A stretch of DNA of 64,000 bases from CAYFPX01 sp964501915 (GCA_964501915.1 CAZCVP010000007.1:1-64000), one strand, 5' to 3'; positions 25,559-34,769 are shown, numbered from the stretch's first letter. The notes: generated by a model not told the origin, from the sequence alone. Translations and numbers: made by a program.

Positions 25559-27633
25559 GCCTCGAGATCGGGATCGACGTCGGAGGGACCTTCACCGACA
25601 TCTTCCTCTGGAACGCCGAGACCGGGGCGGCGGAGACCTTCAAGGTCCTGTCGACCCCTGCGGACCCGTCGATCGGGGTGCTCGACGGGCTCAGGCGCAT
25701 GGCCGAGTCCAAGGGCCTGTCCCTGGTCGACTTCGTCGCCCGGACCCGGCTGATCGTGCACGGCACCACCGTGACCACCAACGCCACCCTCACCCGGGGC
25801 GGCGCCGACTGCGCGCTGCTGACCACCCGCGGCGTGCGCGACGCCCTGGAGATGCGCCGCGGCATCCGGGAGCGCCAGTACGACAACCGCTACCTGAACG
25901 TGGTGCCCCTGGTGCGCAGGCGACTGCGGGTCGGCGTGACGGGACGTCTCGATGCCCTGGGCGCGGAGCTCGCCCCGCTGGACCTGGACGAGGTCCGGGC
26001 CGCCGCCGAGTCCTTCCGGGAAGAGGGCATCGAGGCGGTGGCGATCTGCTTCATGCACGCCTATGCCAGCGATGCGCACGAGCGGGCGGCGGCGGCGGTC
26101 GTGCGCGAGGTCCTGCCCGGGGCCTACCTCTCGGTCTCCTCCGAGGTCCTGCCCACCATCCGCTTCTACGAGCGGGTCTCGACCACGGTGCTCAACGCCT
26201 CGGTGGGCCCCGTGCTCCGGGACTACCTCGCCAGCCTCACGGACCGACTTTCGGAGACCGGGTTCGGCGGTGTGCTGCTGATCATGCAGTCCAACGGCGG
26301 CGTGGCCCGTCCCGAGGCCGTGCGGGCCCGGCCGGCGACGACCCTCTTGAGTGGTCCGGCCGCGGGACCCCGGGCCGCGGCGGCCTACTCCGAGGGACTG
26401 GGCTCCGGCGACTGCATCCTGATGGACATGGGGGGCACCAGCTTCGACGCCTCGCTCGTGCGGGACGGCGAGGCGGAGCTCTCCGCCGAGGGCGAGATCG
26501 ATCGCCTGCGCATCGCCCTGCCGATGCTGGAGATCGCCACCATCGGCGCCGGCGGCGGCTCGATCGGCTGGATCGACGCCGGGGGACTGATGCGCATGGG
26601 GCCGGCCTCTGCGGGCGCCGCGCCCGGTCCCGCCTGCTACGGCCGCGGCGGCACCCAGCCGACCTGCACCGACGCCGACCTGGTGCTCGGCTACCTGGAC
26701 CCGGCGTTCTTCGCTGGAGGCAAGCTGCCGCTGGACCCGTCGGCGGCCCGGGAGGCGATCCGCGAGCACGTGGCCGAGCCGCTGGGCCTCGAGGTGGACC
26801 GGGCCGCGGCCGGCATGTACCGGGTCATCAACGCCAACATGGCCCACGGGGTCCGGGAGATCACCGTGAAGCGGGGGCTCGACCCGCGGGAGTTCCCGAT
26901 GGTCGTGGCCGGTGGAGCCGGTGCCCTCCACGCCTGTGCCATCGCCCGTGAGCTGGACATCCCGACGCTCTTGGTGCCGCCGACGGCGTCCACCCTGTGC
27001 GCCACCGGCATGCTGCTCTGCGACCTGCAGCACGACGCCGTGCGCTCCTGCGTGGGGGCCCTGGAGGGGTTCAGCGCTGCGCACCTCGCGGGCCTGGTCG
27101 ACGAGATGGCCGGACAGGGCGAGGCGGAGCTGCTCTCGGAGGGCGCGGCGGAGTCCGAGCACCAGGTCTCGCTCGACCTGCGCTATCTCAAGCAGTACCA
27201 CGAGGTCACCGTCGAGGTGGACCGGGGTGCGCTCGAGCGAGGCGACCACGCCGCCGTCGCCGAGCGCTTCCACGCCGCCCACGATCGGCTCTATGGCTAC
27301 GACCTCGCCGACCAGGGCACCGGCCTGGAGCTGATCAACGTGAGGGTGCGGTCCATCGGCCGCACCGAGCGGCCGGCGCTGCCGGTCCTGGAGGCGGCCT
27401 CGGCGCCTGTCACCTCGGCGCTGAAGGGGGAGCGTCGGGCCTATGTGCCCTTGCGGGATGCCTTCGAGCGGGTGCCCGTCTACGACGGCCACGCCCTGCG
27501 GCCCGGTCACAGCCTGGCCGGACCGGCCCTGGTCGAGCGCGTCGACACGACCTTCTTCGTCGCCGCCGCCGCGAAGGCCCAGGTCGACCCCCGCGGCTCC
27601 CTCGTCGTCACCCTGGAGGCCTGTGATGCCTGA
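25555..27633 (+). CDS. hyuA: Hydantoinase/oxoprolinase family subunit A (HyuA)
   Basis: This 692-residue protein has the actin-like ATPase motifs of HyuA: IGIDVGGTFTDIFLWN at the N-terminus, VHGTTVTTNATL, LLSGPAAGPRAAAA and DMGGTSFDASLV. Family members act with HyuB as ATP-dependent N-methylhydantoinases, 5-oxoprolinases, caprolactamases, or acetone/acetophenone carboxylases. Here the pair sits between a 2-oxoacid oxidoreductase and acyl-CoA enzymes, which favours opening of a cyclic amide or carboxylation of a ketone in catabolism. The ATG overlaps the previous stop (ATGA) and the end overlaps hyuB by eight bases. The reaction cannot be decided from sequence alone. Confidence 0.92.
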   Translation: MSLEIGIDVGGTFTDIFLWNAETGAAETFKVLSTPADPSIGVLDGLRRMAESKGLSLVDFVARTRLIVHGTTVTTNATLTRGGADCALLTTRGVRDALEMRRGIRERQYDNRYLNVVPLVRRRLRVGVTGRLDALGAELAPLDLDEVRAAAESFREEGIEAVAICFMHAYASDAHERAAAAVVREVLPGAYLSVSSEVLPTIRFYERVSTTVLNASVGPVLRDYLASLTDRLSETGFGGVLLIMQSNGGVARPEAVRARPATTLLSGPAAGPRAAAAYSEGLGSGDCILMDMGGTSFDASLVRDGEAELSAEGEIDRLRIALPMLEIATIGAGGGSIGWIDAGGLMRMGPASAGAAPGPACYGRGGTQPTCTDADLVLGYLDPAFFAGGKLPLDPSAAREAIREHVAEPLGLEVDRAAAGMYRVINANMAHGVREITVKRGLDPREFPMVVAGGAGALHACAIARELDIPTLLVPPTASTLCATGMLLCDLQHDAVRSCVGALEGFSAAHLAGLVDEMAGQGEAELLSEGAAESEHQVSLDLRYLKQYHEVTVEVDRGALERGDHAAVAERFHAAHDRLYGYDLADQGTGLELINVRVRSIGRTERPALPVLEAASAPVTSALKGERRAYVPLRDAFERVPVYDGHALRPGHSLAGPALVERVDTTFFVAAAAKAQVDPRGSLVVTLEACDA

Positions 27634-29368
27634 CGTCACCGTCGACCCCGTGCTCGCGGCCATCCTGGGCCGGGCGCTCAAGGCCATCACCGACGAGATG
27701 AGCCTCACCATGGAGAAGACCACCCGGTCTCCGATCCTCTGCGAGGCCAAGGACTTCGTCACCGGGCTCTACGACGCCGAAGGGCGCATGCTCGAGCAGA
27801 CGGAGAACCTGCCGATCCTCAGCTTCTCCCTGAGCCCGGTCTGCGCCTTCATCGCCGAGAAGTACGAGGGCCGGGTCTACCCCGGCGACGTCTTCTTCCA
27901 CAACGACGTCTTCACCCTCGGCAACCAGAACAACGACGTCGCCTGCTTCAAGCCGATCTTCCACGGCGAGACCCTGGTGGGCTGGGCGGCGGCCAAGGGT
28001 CACATGGCCGACATCGGTGGCAACGTGCGCGGGGGCTACAACCCCAACGCCACCGAGGTCTGGCAGGAGGCCCTGCGCATCCCGGCGGTCAAGGTCTACG
28101 AGCGCGGCGAGCTTCGCGAGGACGTCTGGGACCTCATCTTCGCCAACATTCGTCTCGACATCGTCGCCGAGGACATGCGAGCGGAGATCGGGGCCTGCAC
28201 GGTCGGCGAGCGGCGGCTGCTGGGGCTGATCGACAAGTACGGCCTCGACAGCTTCGAGGCCCACAAGCACGCCCTCTTCGACGCCGCCCGCAAGATGATG
28301 CAGGCCGAGATCGCCAGCATTCCCGACGGCACCTACACCGGCGAGGCCACCGTCTACTTCGACGGCAAGAACCCCGGCTCGACCTACCAGATCCGGGTGG
28401 CCATCACGGTGAGTGGCGAGTCGATCACCTTCGACTACAGCGAGACCGACGCCCAGACCAACGGCTTCGTCAACGGCACCTACACCTCGAGCGCCTCGGC
28501 CACGGTGCTCACCTTCCTCCAGATGGTGAACCCGGACATCCCCCACAACGACGGCATGGTGCAGCCGATCTCGATCGTGATCCCCGAGGGCACCCTCCTC
28601 AACGCGGCCTACCCGGCGGCCACCACCTTCGGAAACCACCTCTGTCCGCCCAACGCCGACGCCATCATCCGGGCGATGGCGCCGGTGGTGCCGAGGCGGG
28701 TCACGGCGGGCTGGAACAACCTGTTGTGCTCGCTGTCCACGGGCCACCACCCCCGCCGCGACGACGCCTACGTCGACATCCTCTTCATGGGGCTCAAGGG
28801 CGGCAGCGGCGCCACCGACGACTGCGACGGCTACGACCACATCGGCATGATCGATGCCTCCGGCGGCGTGCTCGACCAGGACTACGAGATGTTCGAGCAG
28901 ATGACGCCGCATCTCTTGGAGCACCACGAGTACCTGGAGGACTCGGCGGGGGCCGGGAAGTTCCGCGGTGGGCTCGGCGTGGAGACCCGCTACGTGGTCG
29001 GCAGCGAGGACACCCAGATCGTCACCTTCGGCGACGGCGACGTGGAGCCGGCCTTCGGGCTGTTCGGGGGCGGGGCGGGGACCCTGAATTTCATCGAGCT
29101 GGTCTACCCGGACGGCCGGGTGGTGCGTCCCACCTCCAAGGACCTCGTGACCGGCGTGCCGCAGGGGACCCGGTATGTGCAGCAGGCCGGTGGGGGGGGC
29201 GGCTATGGCCCGCCGACCGAGCGGCCGGCGGACAAGGTGGCCCGGGAGGTCGCCGACGGGCTGATCTCCCTCGACGCCGCCCGGGAGCTCTACGGAGTGG
29301 CCCTGGACCCGGTGAGCCTGGAGGTCCAGGCCGAAGCCACAGCGGCCCTGCGGGCCAGGAAGGGATGA
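27626..29368 (+). CDS. hyuB: Hydantoinase family subunit B (HyuB)
   Basis: This 580-residue protein has the HyuB hallmarks: a helical start (VLAAILGRALKAITDEMS), SPILCEAKDFVTGLYDAEG, FFHNDVFTLGNQNNDV with likely metal ligands, AAKGHMADIGG, and GFVNGTYTSSASA. The late glycine-rich loop QAGGGGGYGPP is also typical. HyuB carries the substrate site and works as a complex with ATP-binding HyuA. It overlaps hyuA by eight bases and is followed three bases later by the acyl-CoA dehydrogenase gene. The length is normal for the family. Confidence 0.92.
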   Translation: MPDVTVDPVLAAILGRALKAITDEMSLTMEKTTRSPILCEAKDFVTGLYDAEGRMLEQTENLPILSFSLSPVCAFIAEKYEGRVYPGDVFFHNDVFTLGNQNNDVACFKPIFHGETLVGWAAAKGHMADIGGNVRGGYNPNATEVWQEALRIPAVKVYERGELREDVWDLIFANIRLDIVAEDMRAEIGACTVGERRLLGLIDKYGLDSFEAHKHALFDAARKMMQAEIASIPDGTYTGEATVYFDGKNPGSTYQIRVAITVSGESITFDYSETDAQTNGFVNGTYTSSASATVLTFLQMVNPDIPHNDGMVQPISIVIPEGTLLNAAYPAATTFGNHLCPPNADAIIRAMAPVVPRRVTAGWNNLLCSLSTGHHPRRDDAYVDILFMGLKGGSGATDDCDGYDHIGMIDASGGVLDQDYEMFEQMTPHLLEHHEYLEDSAGAGKFRGGLGVETRYVVGSEDTQIVTFGDGDVEPAFGLFGGGAGTLNFIELVYPDGRVVRPTSKDLVTGVPQGTRYVQQAGGGGGYGPPTERPADKVAREVADGLISLDAARELYGVALDPVSLEVQAEATAALRARKG

Positions 29369-29371
29369 GCG

Positions 29372-30484
29372 ATGGACTACGCGCTGACCGCAGAGCACGA
29401 AGCCGTCCGCGACACCTTCGCCGCCTTCGTGGACCGCGAGGTCGTGCCGCTCGCCGGTGACCTCGACGAGAACCCGCGCTTCCCCTTGGAGCTCTTCCAG
29501 CAGGTGGGCGAGCTCGGGTTGTTCGGCATGCGCTACCCGGAGCCCGACGGCGCCGGGCTCGACGTCATGTCCTATGTGCTGGCCATGGAGGAGCTCGCCC
29601 GGGGCTCGCTGTCCCTGGCGGCCTGCTGCGCCGTCCAGTCGCTGATGGGCACCCGCTTCGTGCAGAGGTTCGCCGACGACGACGTGAGGGAGCGGCTGTT
29701 GCGGCCGGCGCTGGCCGGGGAGATCGTGGCCGCGATCTGCATGACCGAGCCCGACTCGGGCAGCGATCTGTTCAGCATGTCGACCCGGGCGGAAGAGCGC
29801 GGTGGGACCCACTACCTGAGCGGGTCCAAGACCTGGGTGACCAACGGTCCCGTGGCGAGCATGTTCACCGTCTTCGCCCGCACCCAGCCCAGGGCCTTGT
29901 CGGTCTTCCTGGTCGAGCGGGGGGCCCCGGGCCTGGAGATCGGCCGGCGCATCCACAAGGCCGGGGTGCGGTCTGCACCGACCTGCGAGGTCTCCTTCGA
30001 CGACACCCCCGCCACCTGCATGCTGGGGGAGCCGGACAAGGGCACGTCGTACCTGAGGGAGGTGCTCGCCGAGATCCGGGTGATGACCGCGGCGCTGGCC
30101 CTGGGGGTCGGGCGGGCGGCCTTCGAGCAGGGCGTGCGCTACGCCAAGGAGCGCTCCCAGTTCGGCAAGCCGATCAACCGCTTCGGCGCCGTCCAGGCCC
30201 ACCTCGCCGAGATGGCCGTGGACCTCGAAGCGGCTCGCCGCATGACCTGGTGGGCCACCTGGCGCTCGGACCAGGGCCTGCCCAACGCCCAGCAGGCCTC
30301 GATGGCCAAGCTCTTCGCGACCGAGGCGGCGATGCGCATCTGCGACCGGGCCGCGCGGATCCACGCCTCCTACGGCTTCGCCCGGGAGTACCCGGTCGAG
30401 CGGTACCTGCGGGACATCCGCTTCACCCTGATCGGCGGTGGCACCTCCGAGATCCTCCGGGTCAACATCGCCAGGGGGCTCTGA
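29372..30484 (+). CDS. Acyl-CoA dehydrogenase
   Basis: This 370-residue FAD enzyme shows the family motifs ICMTEPDSGSD (FAD/substrate), KTWVTNGPVA, RSQFGKPINRFGAVQ and YGFAREYPVERYLRD. It should introduce a 2,3-double bond into an acyl-CoA and pass electrons to ETF. One point is odd: the C-terminal loop reads IGGGTSEI, where medium- and short-chain enzymes have YEGTS with the catalytic Glu. The alternative Glu of isovaleryl-CoA dehydrogenase is also not exactly placed (AEIRVMTAA). The catalytic base is therefore unclear and the reaction may differ. Its stop overlaps the start of the next gene by one base. Confidence 0.9.
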   Translation: MDYALTAEHEAVRDTFAAFVDREVVPLAGDLDENPRFPLELFQQVGELGLFGMRYPEPDGAGLDVMSYVLAMEELARGSLSLAACCAVQSLMGTRFVQRFADDDVRERLLRPALAGEIVAAICMTEPDSGSDLFSMSTRAEERGGTHYLSGSKTWVTNGPVASMFTVFARTQPRALSVFLVERGAPGLEIGRRIHKAGVRSAPTCEVSFDDTPATCMLGEPDKGTSYLREVLAEIRVMTAALALGVGRAAFEQGVRYAKERSQFGKPINRFGAVQAHLAEMAVDLEAARRMTWWATWRSDQGLPNAQQASMAKLFATEAAMRICDRAARIHASYGFAREYPVERYLRDIRFTLIGGGTSEILRVNIARGL

Positions 30485-30894
30485 TGGCCGCACCGCTGCG
30501 GGTCTTGATCGCCAAGGTGGGTCTCGACGGCCACGACGTGGGGGCCAAGGTGGTGTGTCGTGCGCTGCGTGACGCGGGCATGGAGGTCATCTACACGGGG
30601 CTGCGGAGGTCTCCGGCCCAGGTGGCCCGGGTGGCGTCCGACGAGGACGTCGACGTGGTCGGCCTCTCGATCCTGTCGGGGGCGCACCTGCCGCTGTCCC
30701 GGCACGTGCTCGACGAGCTGGCGGCGACCGGGGCCAGTCCGGTGGTGGTCGTCGGCGGCAACATCCCGGCCAGGGACCACGAAGCGCTGAAGGAGCTGGG
30801 CGTGGCCGAGGTCTTCCCGACGGGCACCGAGTTCGCCGCCATCGCGGCCTGGCTGGGCGCCAACACCCCTCCGCGAGGAGACAGAGATGGCTGA
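30484..30894 (+). CDS. Acyl-CoA mutase small subunit, cobalamin-binding
   Basis: This 136-residue protein is a stand-alone B12-binding domain. It has the DxHxxG motif (LDGHDVGAK) for the lower axial histidine and the later VGLSILSGAHL and VVVVGGNIPARD motifs. The size equals that of the small subunits of isobutyryl-CoA and 2-hydroxyisobutyryl-CoA mutases and of archaeal methylmalonyl-CoA mutases. It must pair with the large subunit encoded next (eight-base overlap), which lacks this domain. Confidence 0.93.
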   Translation: MAAPLRVLIAKVGLDGHDVGAKVVCRALRDAGMEVIYTGLRRSPAQVARVASDEDVDVVGLSILSGAHLPLSRHVLDELAATGASPVVVVGGNIPARDHEALKELGVAEVFPTGTEFAAIAAWLGANTPPRGDRDG

Positions 30895-32494
30895 GCGCAC
30901 CGATGGCCTGCGGCCGGTGATCTGGGAGTCCGGCCTGGAGATCGAGCCGGTCTACACGGCCGAGAGCGTGGAGGAGAGCGGCGGCTTCGAAGGCGTCGGC
31001 GAGCCCGGTCAGTGGCCGTTCACCCGCGGCATCCACGCGGCGATGTACCGCCAGCGTCCCTGGACCATGCGCCAGTACTCGGGTTTTGGCACCGCCGCCC
31101 AGACCCACGCCCGCTTCCTCTACCTGATCGAGCACGGCCAGACGGGCCTCAACGTGGCCTTCGACCTGCCGACCCAGTGCGGGCTGGACTCCGACGACCC
31201 GATGGCTGCCGGCGAGGTGGGGCGTGTGGGCATGGCGGTCGACACCCTGGCCGACATCGAAGAGGCCTTCGCCGACATCCCGCTCAACGAGATCACCGTC
31301 TCGATGACCATGAACGGGGCCGCGATCCCGACCCTGGCGATGTACTTCGCGATGGCCCGCAAGCGCGGCTATCCGTGGCGCACCCTGCGCGGAAACATCC
31401 AGAACGACATCCTCAAGGAGTTCATCGGCCGCGGCACCTGGATCTACCCGGTGGAGCACTCGGTCCGGCTGGTGGTCGACACGATGGCCTTCTGCGCCGA
31501 GCAGGCCCCCCGCTACAGCCCGGTGAGCGTGTGCGGCTACCACATCCGCGAGTCCGGCGCCGACCCGGCCCAGGAGATGGCCTACGGCCTGGCCATCGCC
31601 TGTGCCTACACCGACCAGGCCCTGGAGCGCGGCCTGGACGCCGCCCGGGTGCTGGGGGGCATCACCTTCAACTTCGACATCCACGGCAACCTCTGGGAGC
31701 AGGTCGCCAAGTTCCGCGCCGGCCGCCGCCTGTGGGCCAAGATCGTGCGCGAGCAGTACGGCGTGATGGACCCCAAGGCGGCCCGGCTGCGCATGATCGC
31801 CGGCGGTGGTGGCGGCGGGCTCACCATCCAGCAGCCCCTGAACAACGTCGCCCGGTCCACCTGCTACGCGATGGTCAGCGCCCTGAGCGGCACCCAGACC
31901 ATGGCCCTGTGCAGCTACGACGAGGCCTACACCATCCCCAGCGAGCAGGCGGCGCGGCTCTCGCTCAGGACGATGCAGATCCTGATGCACGAGATCGGCC
32001 TGTGCGACACCGTGGATCCGCTCGCGGGCTCCTGGTTCATCGAGACGATGACCAACAAGATGGAGGACCGCATCCTGGAGCTGATGGAGGAGCTGGAGGG
32101 CAGGGGAGGCGTGCTCCAGGGCGTGGCCGACGGCTGGGTCCAGGCCGAGGTGAACCGGCAGGCCTACGCCCTGGCTCGGAAGATCGAGACCGGGGAGTTC
32201 AAGAAGGTCGGCGTGAACTGCTTCCAGGAAGAGGAGGAGGAGCACGAGGTCGCCTTCCACCCCTACGAGGCGGAGCAGGCCGAGCGGCAGCTCGAGCGGC
32301 TGGCGGCGGTCAAGGCCCGGCGCGACGAGGCGGCGGTGCAGGCGGCGCTGGCGAGGCTTCGGGAGGCGGCGGCGAGCGGTGACAACGTGATGCCGTCGGC
32401 GATCGACGCGGTGGAGCTCTACGCCACGGTCGGTGAGGTGTGCGGGGCGCTGCGCGAGGTGTTCGGTGACTACGAGGAGCCGGTGCGGTTCTGA
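30887..32494 (+). CDS. Acyl-CoA mutase large subunit, methylmalonyl-CoA mutase type
   Basis: This 535-residue protein is the substrate-binding barrel of the B12-dependent acyl-CoA mutases (RPWTMRQYSGFGT, MTMNGAAIPTLAMY, NIQNDILKEF, GYHIRESGA). Residues matching Tyr89, Arg207 and His244 of Propionibacterium methylmalonyl-CoA mutase are conserved as Tyr64, Arg182 and His219. Isobutyryl- and hydroxyisobutyryl-CoA mutases replace the first two. This favours a substrate with a carboxylate, such as methylmalonyl-CoA, giving succinyl-CoA. The cobalamin domain is on the separate small subunit. It is the last gene before the palindrome at 32522, so it probably ends the first transcription block. Confidence 0.92.
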   Translation: MAERTDGLRPVIWESGLEIEPVYTAESVEESGGFEGVGEPGQWPFTRGIHAAMYRQRPWTMRQYSGFGTAAQTHARFLYLIEHGQTGLNVAFDLPTQCGLDSDDPMAAGEVGRVGMAVDTLADIEEAFADIPLNEITVSMTMNGAAIPTLAMYFAMARKRGYPWRTLRGNIQNDILKEFIGRGTWIYPVEHSVRLVVDTMAFCAEQAPRYSPVSVCGYHIRESGADPAQEMAYGLAIACAYTDQALERGLDAARVLGGITFNFDIHGNLWEQVAKFRAGRRLWAKIVREQYGVMDPKAARLRMIAGGGGGGLTIQQPLNNVARSTCYAMVSALSGTQTMALCSYDEAYTIPSEQAARLSLRTMQILMHEIGLCDTVDPLAGSWFIETMTNKMEDRILELMEELEGRGGVLQGVADGWVQAEVNRQAYALARKIETGEFKKVGVNCFQEEEEEHEVAFHPYEAEQAERQLERLAAVKARRDEAAVQAALARLREAAASGDNVMPSAIDAVELYATVGEVCGALREVFGDYEEPVRF

Positions 32495-32496
32495 GC

Positions 32497-32524
32497 GGGC
32501 CAGGGGCCAGGGGCCAGGGGCCAG
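32497..32524. repeat. Four tandem copies of GGGCCAG
   Basis: The 7-mer GGGCCAG occurs four times without gaps directly after the mutase stop codon and runs into the left arm of the palindrome. Confidence 0.9.
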
Positions 32525-32589
32525 GTGTCAGGCATTCATGTTAATGATTTCGCGGCTGCGAAATCATTAACATGAATGCCTGACACCTG
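32522..32589. repeat. Perfect 32-bp inverted repeat with 4-base loop
   Basis: Arms at 32522-32553 and 32558-32589 are perfectly complementary, with loop GGCT. The arms are AT-rich compared with the surroundings (for example TTCATGTTAATGATTT). It could act as a bidirectional transcription terminator, since no T-tract follows the hairpin only a weak one, or be a miniature mobile or REP-like element. Both arms end in CAGGTGTC outwards, sharing GGTGTC with hairpins near the transposase gene at 48544. Confidence 0.95.
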
Positions 32590-32682
32590 CCTCTGCCTCG
32601 ACGCCGCCCGCCGCCGGGGCTACGAGAGCCGCGATCCAGTCGACCGATCCGCGATGGGACCCCATCGAAGGAGGGGGTCCAG

Positions 32683-33918
32683 ATGACCAGCGATCGCCCC
32701 GTGGTGCTCAGCGTCGAGCAGGCGCTCTCGATGTCCTACGCCACCCTGCGCTTCGTGCACCTGGGCTGGCGGGTGATCCGCCTGGAGCCCACGCCCGTCC
32801 CCGGCCGGCCGACCTGCGGCGACCCCAACCGCTCGATCGGTCGCCCGATCGCCGGCGCCGATCGCCACAGCTACTTCGTGGCCCCCAACGCCGGCAAGGA
32901 GGCGATCGCGCTGGACCTCAAGACCGAGGAGGGCCGCGCGGCCCTGCTGCGCCTCCTGGTCGAGCTGGACGTCGACATCTTCTGCACCAACACCATGCCC
33001 TCCCGCCACGAGCGCCTGGGCATGGACTACGCCACCCTGTCGGCGCTCAAGCCGGACCTGATCTGGTGCTGCATCTCGGCGATGGGCCTGCGCTACCCCG
33101 ATGTGCCGGGCTACGACCCCGTGGTCCAGGCCCTGTGCGGCTACATGGACCTCACCGGCGACCCCGACGGGCCGCCGATGCAGTGCGGGCCGCCGATCAT
33201 CGACCTCAAGGCCGGCGACGAGGCCTTCGCCCAGGTCATGCTCGCCCTCTGGCAGCGCTCCCAGACCGGATCGGGTGCCTGCATCGACGTGTCGATGGCC
33301 CACTCGGCCACCTCCTGGCTCCACACCTTCCTGCCGATGCTGGACATGGACAGCACGCCGGCGTCGCTGCGGCGGTCCGGCAACCAGCACCGCCAGTTCA
33401 TCCCGGTCAACGCCTACGCCACGGCGGACGGCTATGTCTACCTGGCCATCGGCAGCGACGCCCAGTGGGGCAGGCTGACCCGCCGGGCGCCGTTCGAGGC
33501 CCTGGACCAGCCCCGCTTCGCCACCAACGAGTCCCGACGGGCCCACAAGGCGGACCTGCACGCGGCGATCGAGACGATCACCAGCGGCCACAGCTCGGCC
33601 GAGATCGCCGCCGCCCTGGCCGCTGCGGCGATTCCCCATGCGCCGATCACACCGGTCGAGGGGATCCTGGAGCTGCCGTTCGTGGCCGAGTCCGCCCTGC
33701 GCACCGTCGCGCCGGATGGTCGGGTCGTGCGCCTGCCCCCTCCGGCGGTGCCCACGTCACACCTGGAGGCGGCCGGCGGCGAGCTGCCCTTCTGTCCGGG
33801 CTATGGCGAGCACACCGCCGCCGTGCTCGCCGAGGCCGGGCTCTCCGGGGCCGAGATCGCCTCCCTCGCCGAGCGCGGAGTCGTCGCCACCTCCCACCCC
33901 GCCCAGGAGCCACGCTGA
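32683..33918 (+). CDS. Class III CoA-transferase (CaiB/BaiF family)
   Basis: This 411-residue protein has the family layout: an N-terminal Rossmann part (FVHLGWRVIRLEP), AIALDLKTEEGRAALLRL, and the probable catalytic Asp174 in GPPIIDLKAGDEAF, close to Asp169 of the archetypal enzymes. It transfers CoA between carboxylic acids. The ATG is preceded by AAGGAGGGGG. It starts the second block of the catabolic region and overlaps the next gene by one base. With the mutase making succinyl-CoA, succinyl-CoA is a plausible CoA donor, but this is an inference. Confidence 0.92.
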   Translation: MTSDRPVVLSVEQALSMSYATLRFVHLGWRVIRLEPTPVPGRPTCGDPNRSIGRPIAGADRHSYFVAPNAGKEAIALDLKTEEGRAALLRLLVELDVDIFCTNTMPSRHERLGMDYATLSALKPDLIWCCISAMGLRYPDVPGYDPVVQALCGYMDLTGDPDGPPMQCGPPIIDLKAGDEAFAQVMLALWQRSQTGSGACIDVSMAHSATSWLHTFLPMLDMDSTPASLRRSGNQHRQFIPVNAYATADGYVYLAIGSDAQWGRLTRRAPFEALDQPRFATNESRRAHKADLHAAIETITSGHSSAEIAAALAAAAIPHAPITPVEGILELPFVAESALRTVAPDGRVVRLPPPAVPTSHLEAAGGELPFCPGYGEHTAAVLAEAGLSGAEIASLAERGVVATSHPAQEPR

Positions 33919-34769
33919 TGCGCTTCGATGTCCACCGGCCTCGCGACCTGGAGGAGGCCCGCTCCCTGGCTCGGCGCCTTCCGGGGTCGCGCTTCGTCGC
34001 CGGCGGCACGGACCTGCTGATCCGCCTGAAGGCCGGCGCCGTGAAGGCCCCGGCGCTCATCTGCCTGCGCTCGATCCCCGAGCTGAGGGGCATCGAGCTG
34101 CAGGACGGCGGTGCCACCATCGGCGCCGCGACGCCCATCGCCGAGCTGCTCCGGCATCCCGGGCTGGCGGAGCACTTCCCGGTGCTCGTCGAGGCCTGCT
34201 CCCAGCTCGGCAGTGTGCAGATCCGCAACGCGGCCACCCTCGGCGGCAACCTCTGCAACGCCTCTCCCTGTGCCGACACCGCCCTGCCGGGCCTGGTCCA
34301 TGGAGCCCGAGCCCGCGTCCTGGGTGCCGGGGGCCTGCGGGAGATCCCGCTGCGTGAGCTCTTCCTCGGACCGCGCGTCAACGCCCTGGCGCCCGACGAG
34401 GTCCTGGTCGCCCTCTGCTTCGACCCGGTCGCCCCAGGCAGCACCGGAGCCTTCGAGAAGTGGACCCGGGTGGCGATGGACATCTCGCTAGTGAGCGTGG
34501 CCGTGCACCTGGAGTGGGAGGGCAGCCGCTGCGTGCTCGCTCGTGCAGCCGCGGGCTCCGCGGCCCCCACACCGGTTCGCCTGACCCACACGGAGCAGGC
34601 CCTGCGGGGCGAGCTCACCGAGGTCCGCATCGCCCAGGCCCGCGGGGTCGCGGCCCAGGACATCCAGCCCGTGGACGACATCCGAGCCAGCGCCTGGTAC
34701 CGCCGCCACATGGTCGGCGTGCTCGTGCAGCGGGCCGTCGAGCGGGCCATCGCACGGAGGGCCTCATGA
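33918..34769 (+). CDS. Molybdenum hydroxylase FAD-binding subunit
   Basis: This 283-residue protein is a CoxM/HcrB-type medium subunit of the xanthine dehydrogenase family. FAD motifs are SRFVAGGTDLLIRLKAG and the NAATLGGNLCNASPCADT loop. The C-terminal CO dehydrogenase flavoprotein domain follows. It is shorter than 4-hydroxybenzoyl-CoA reductase HcrB, and I see no insert with extra Cys for a [4Fe-4S] cluster. It passes electrons from the iron-sulfur subunit to an acceptor. The start overlaps the CoA-transferase stop and the end overlaps the next gene (ATGA). Confidence 0.92.
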   Translation: MRFDVHRPRDLEEARSLARRLPGSRFVAGGTDLLIRLKAGAVKAPALICLRSIPELRGIELQDGGATIGAATPIAELLRHPGLAEHFPVLVEACSQLGSVQIRNAATLGGNLCNASPCADTALPGLVHGARARVLGAGGLREIPLRELFLGPRVNALAPDEVLVALCFDPVAPGSTGAFEKWTRVAMDISLVSVAVHLEWEGSRCVLARAAAGSAAPTPVRLTHTEQALRGELTEVRIAQARGVAAQDIQPVDDIRASAWYRRHMVGVLVQRAVERAIARRAS

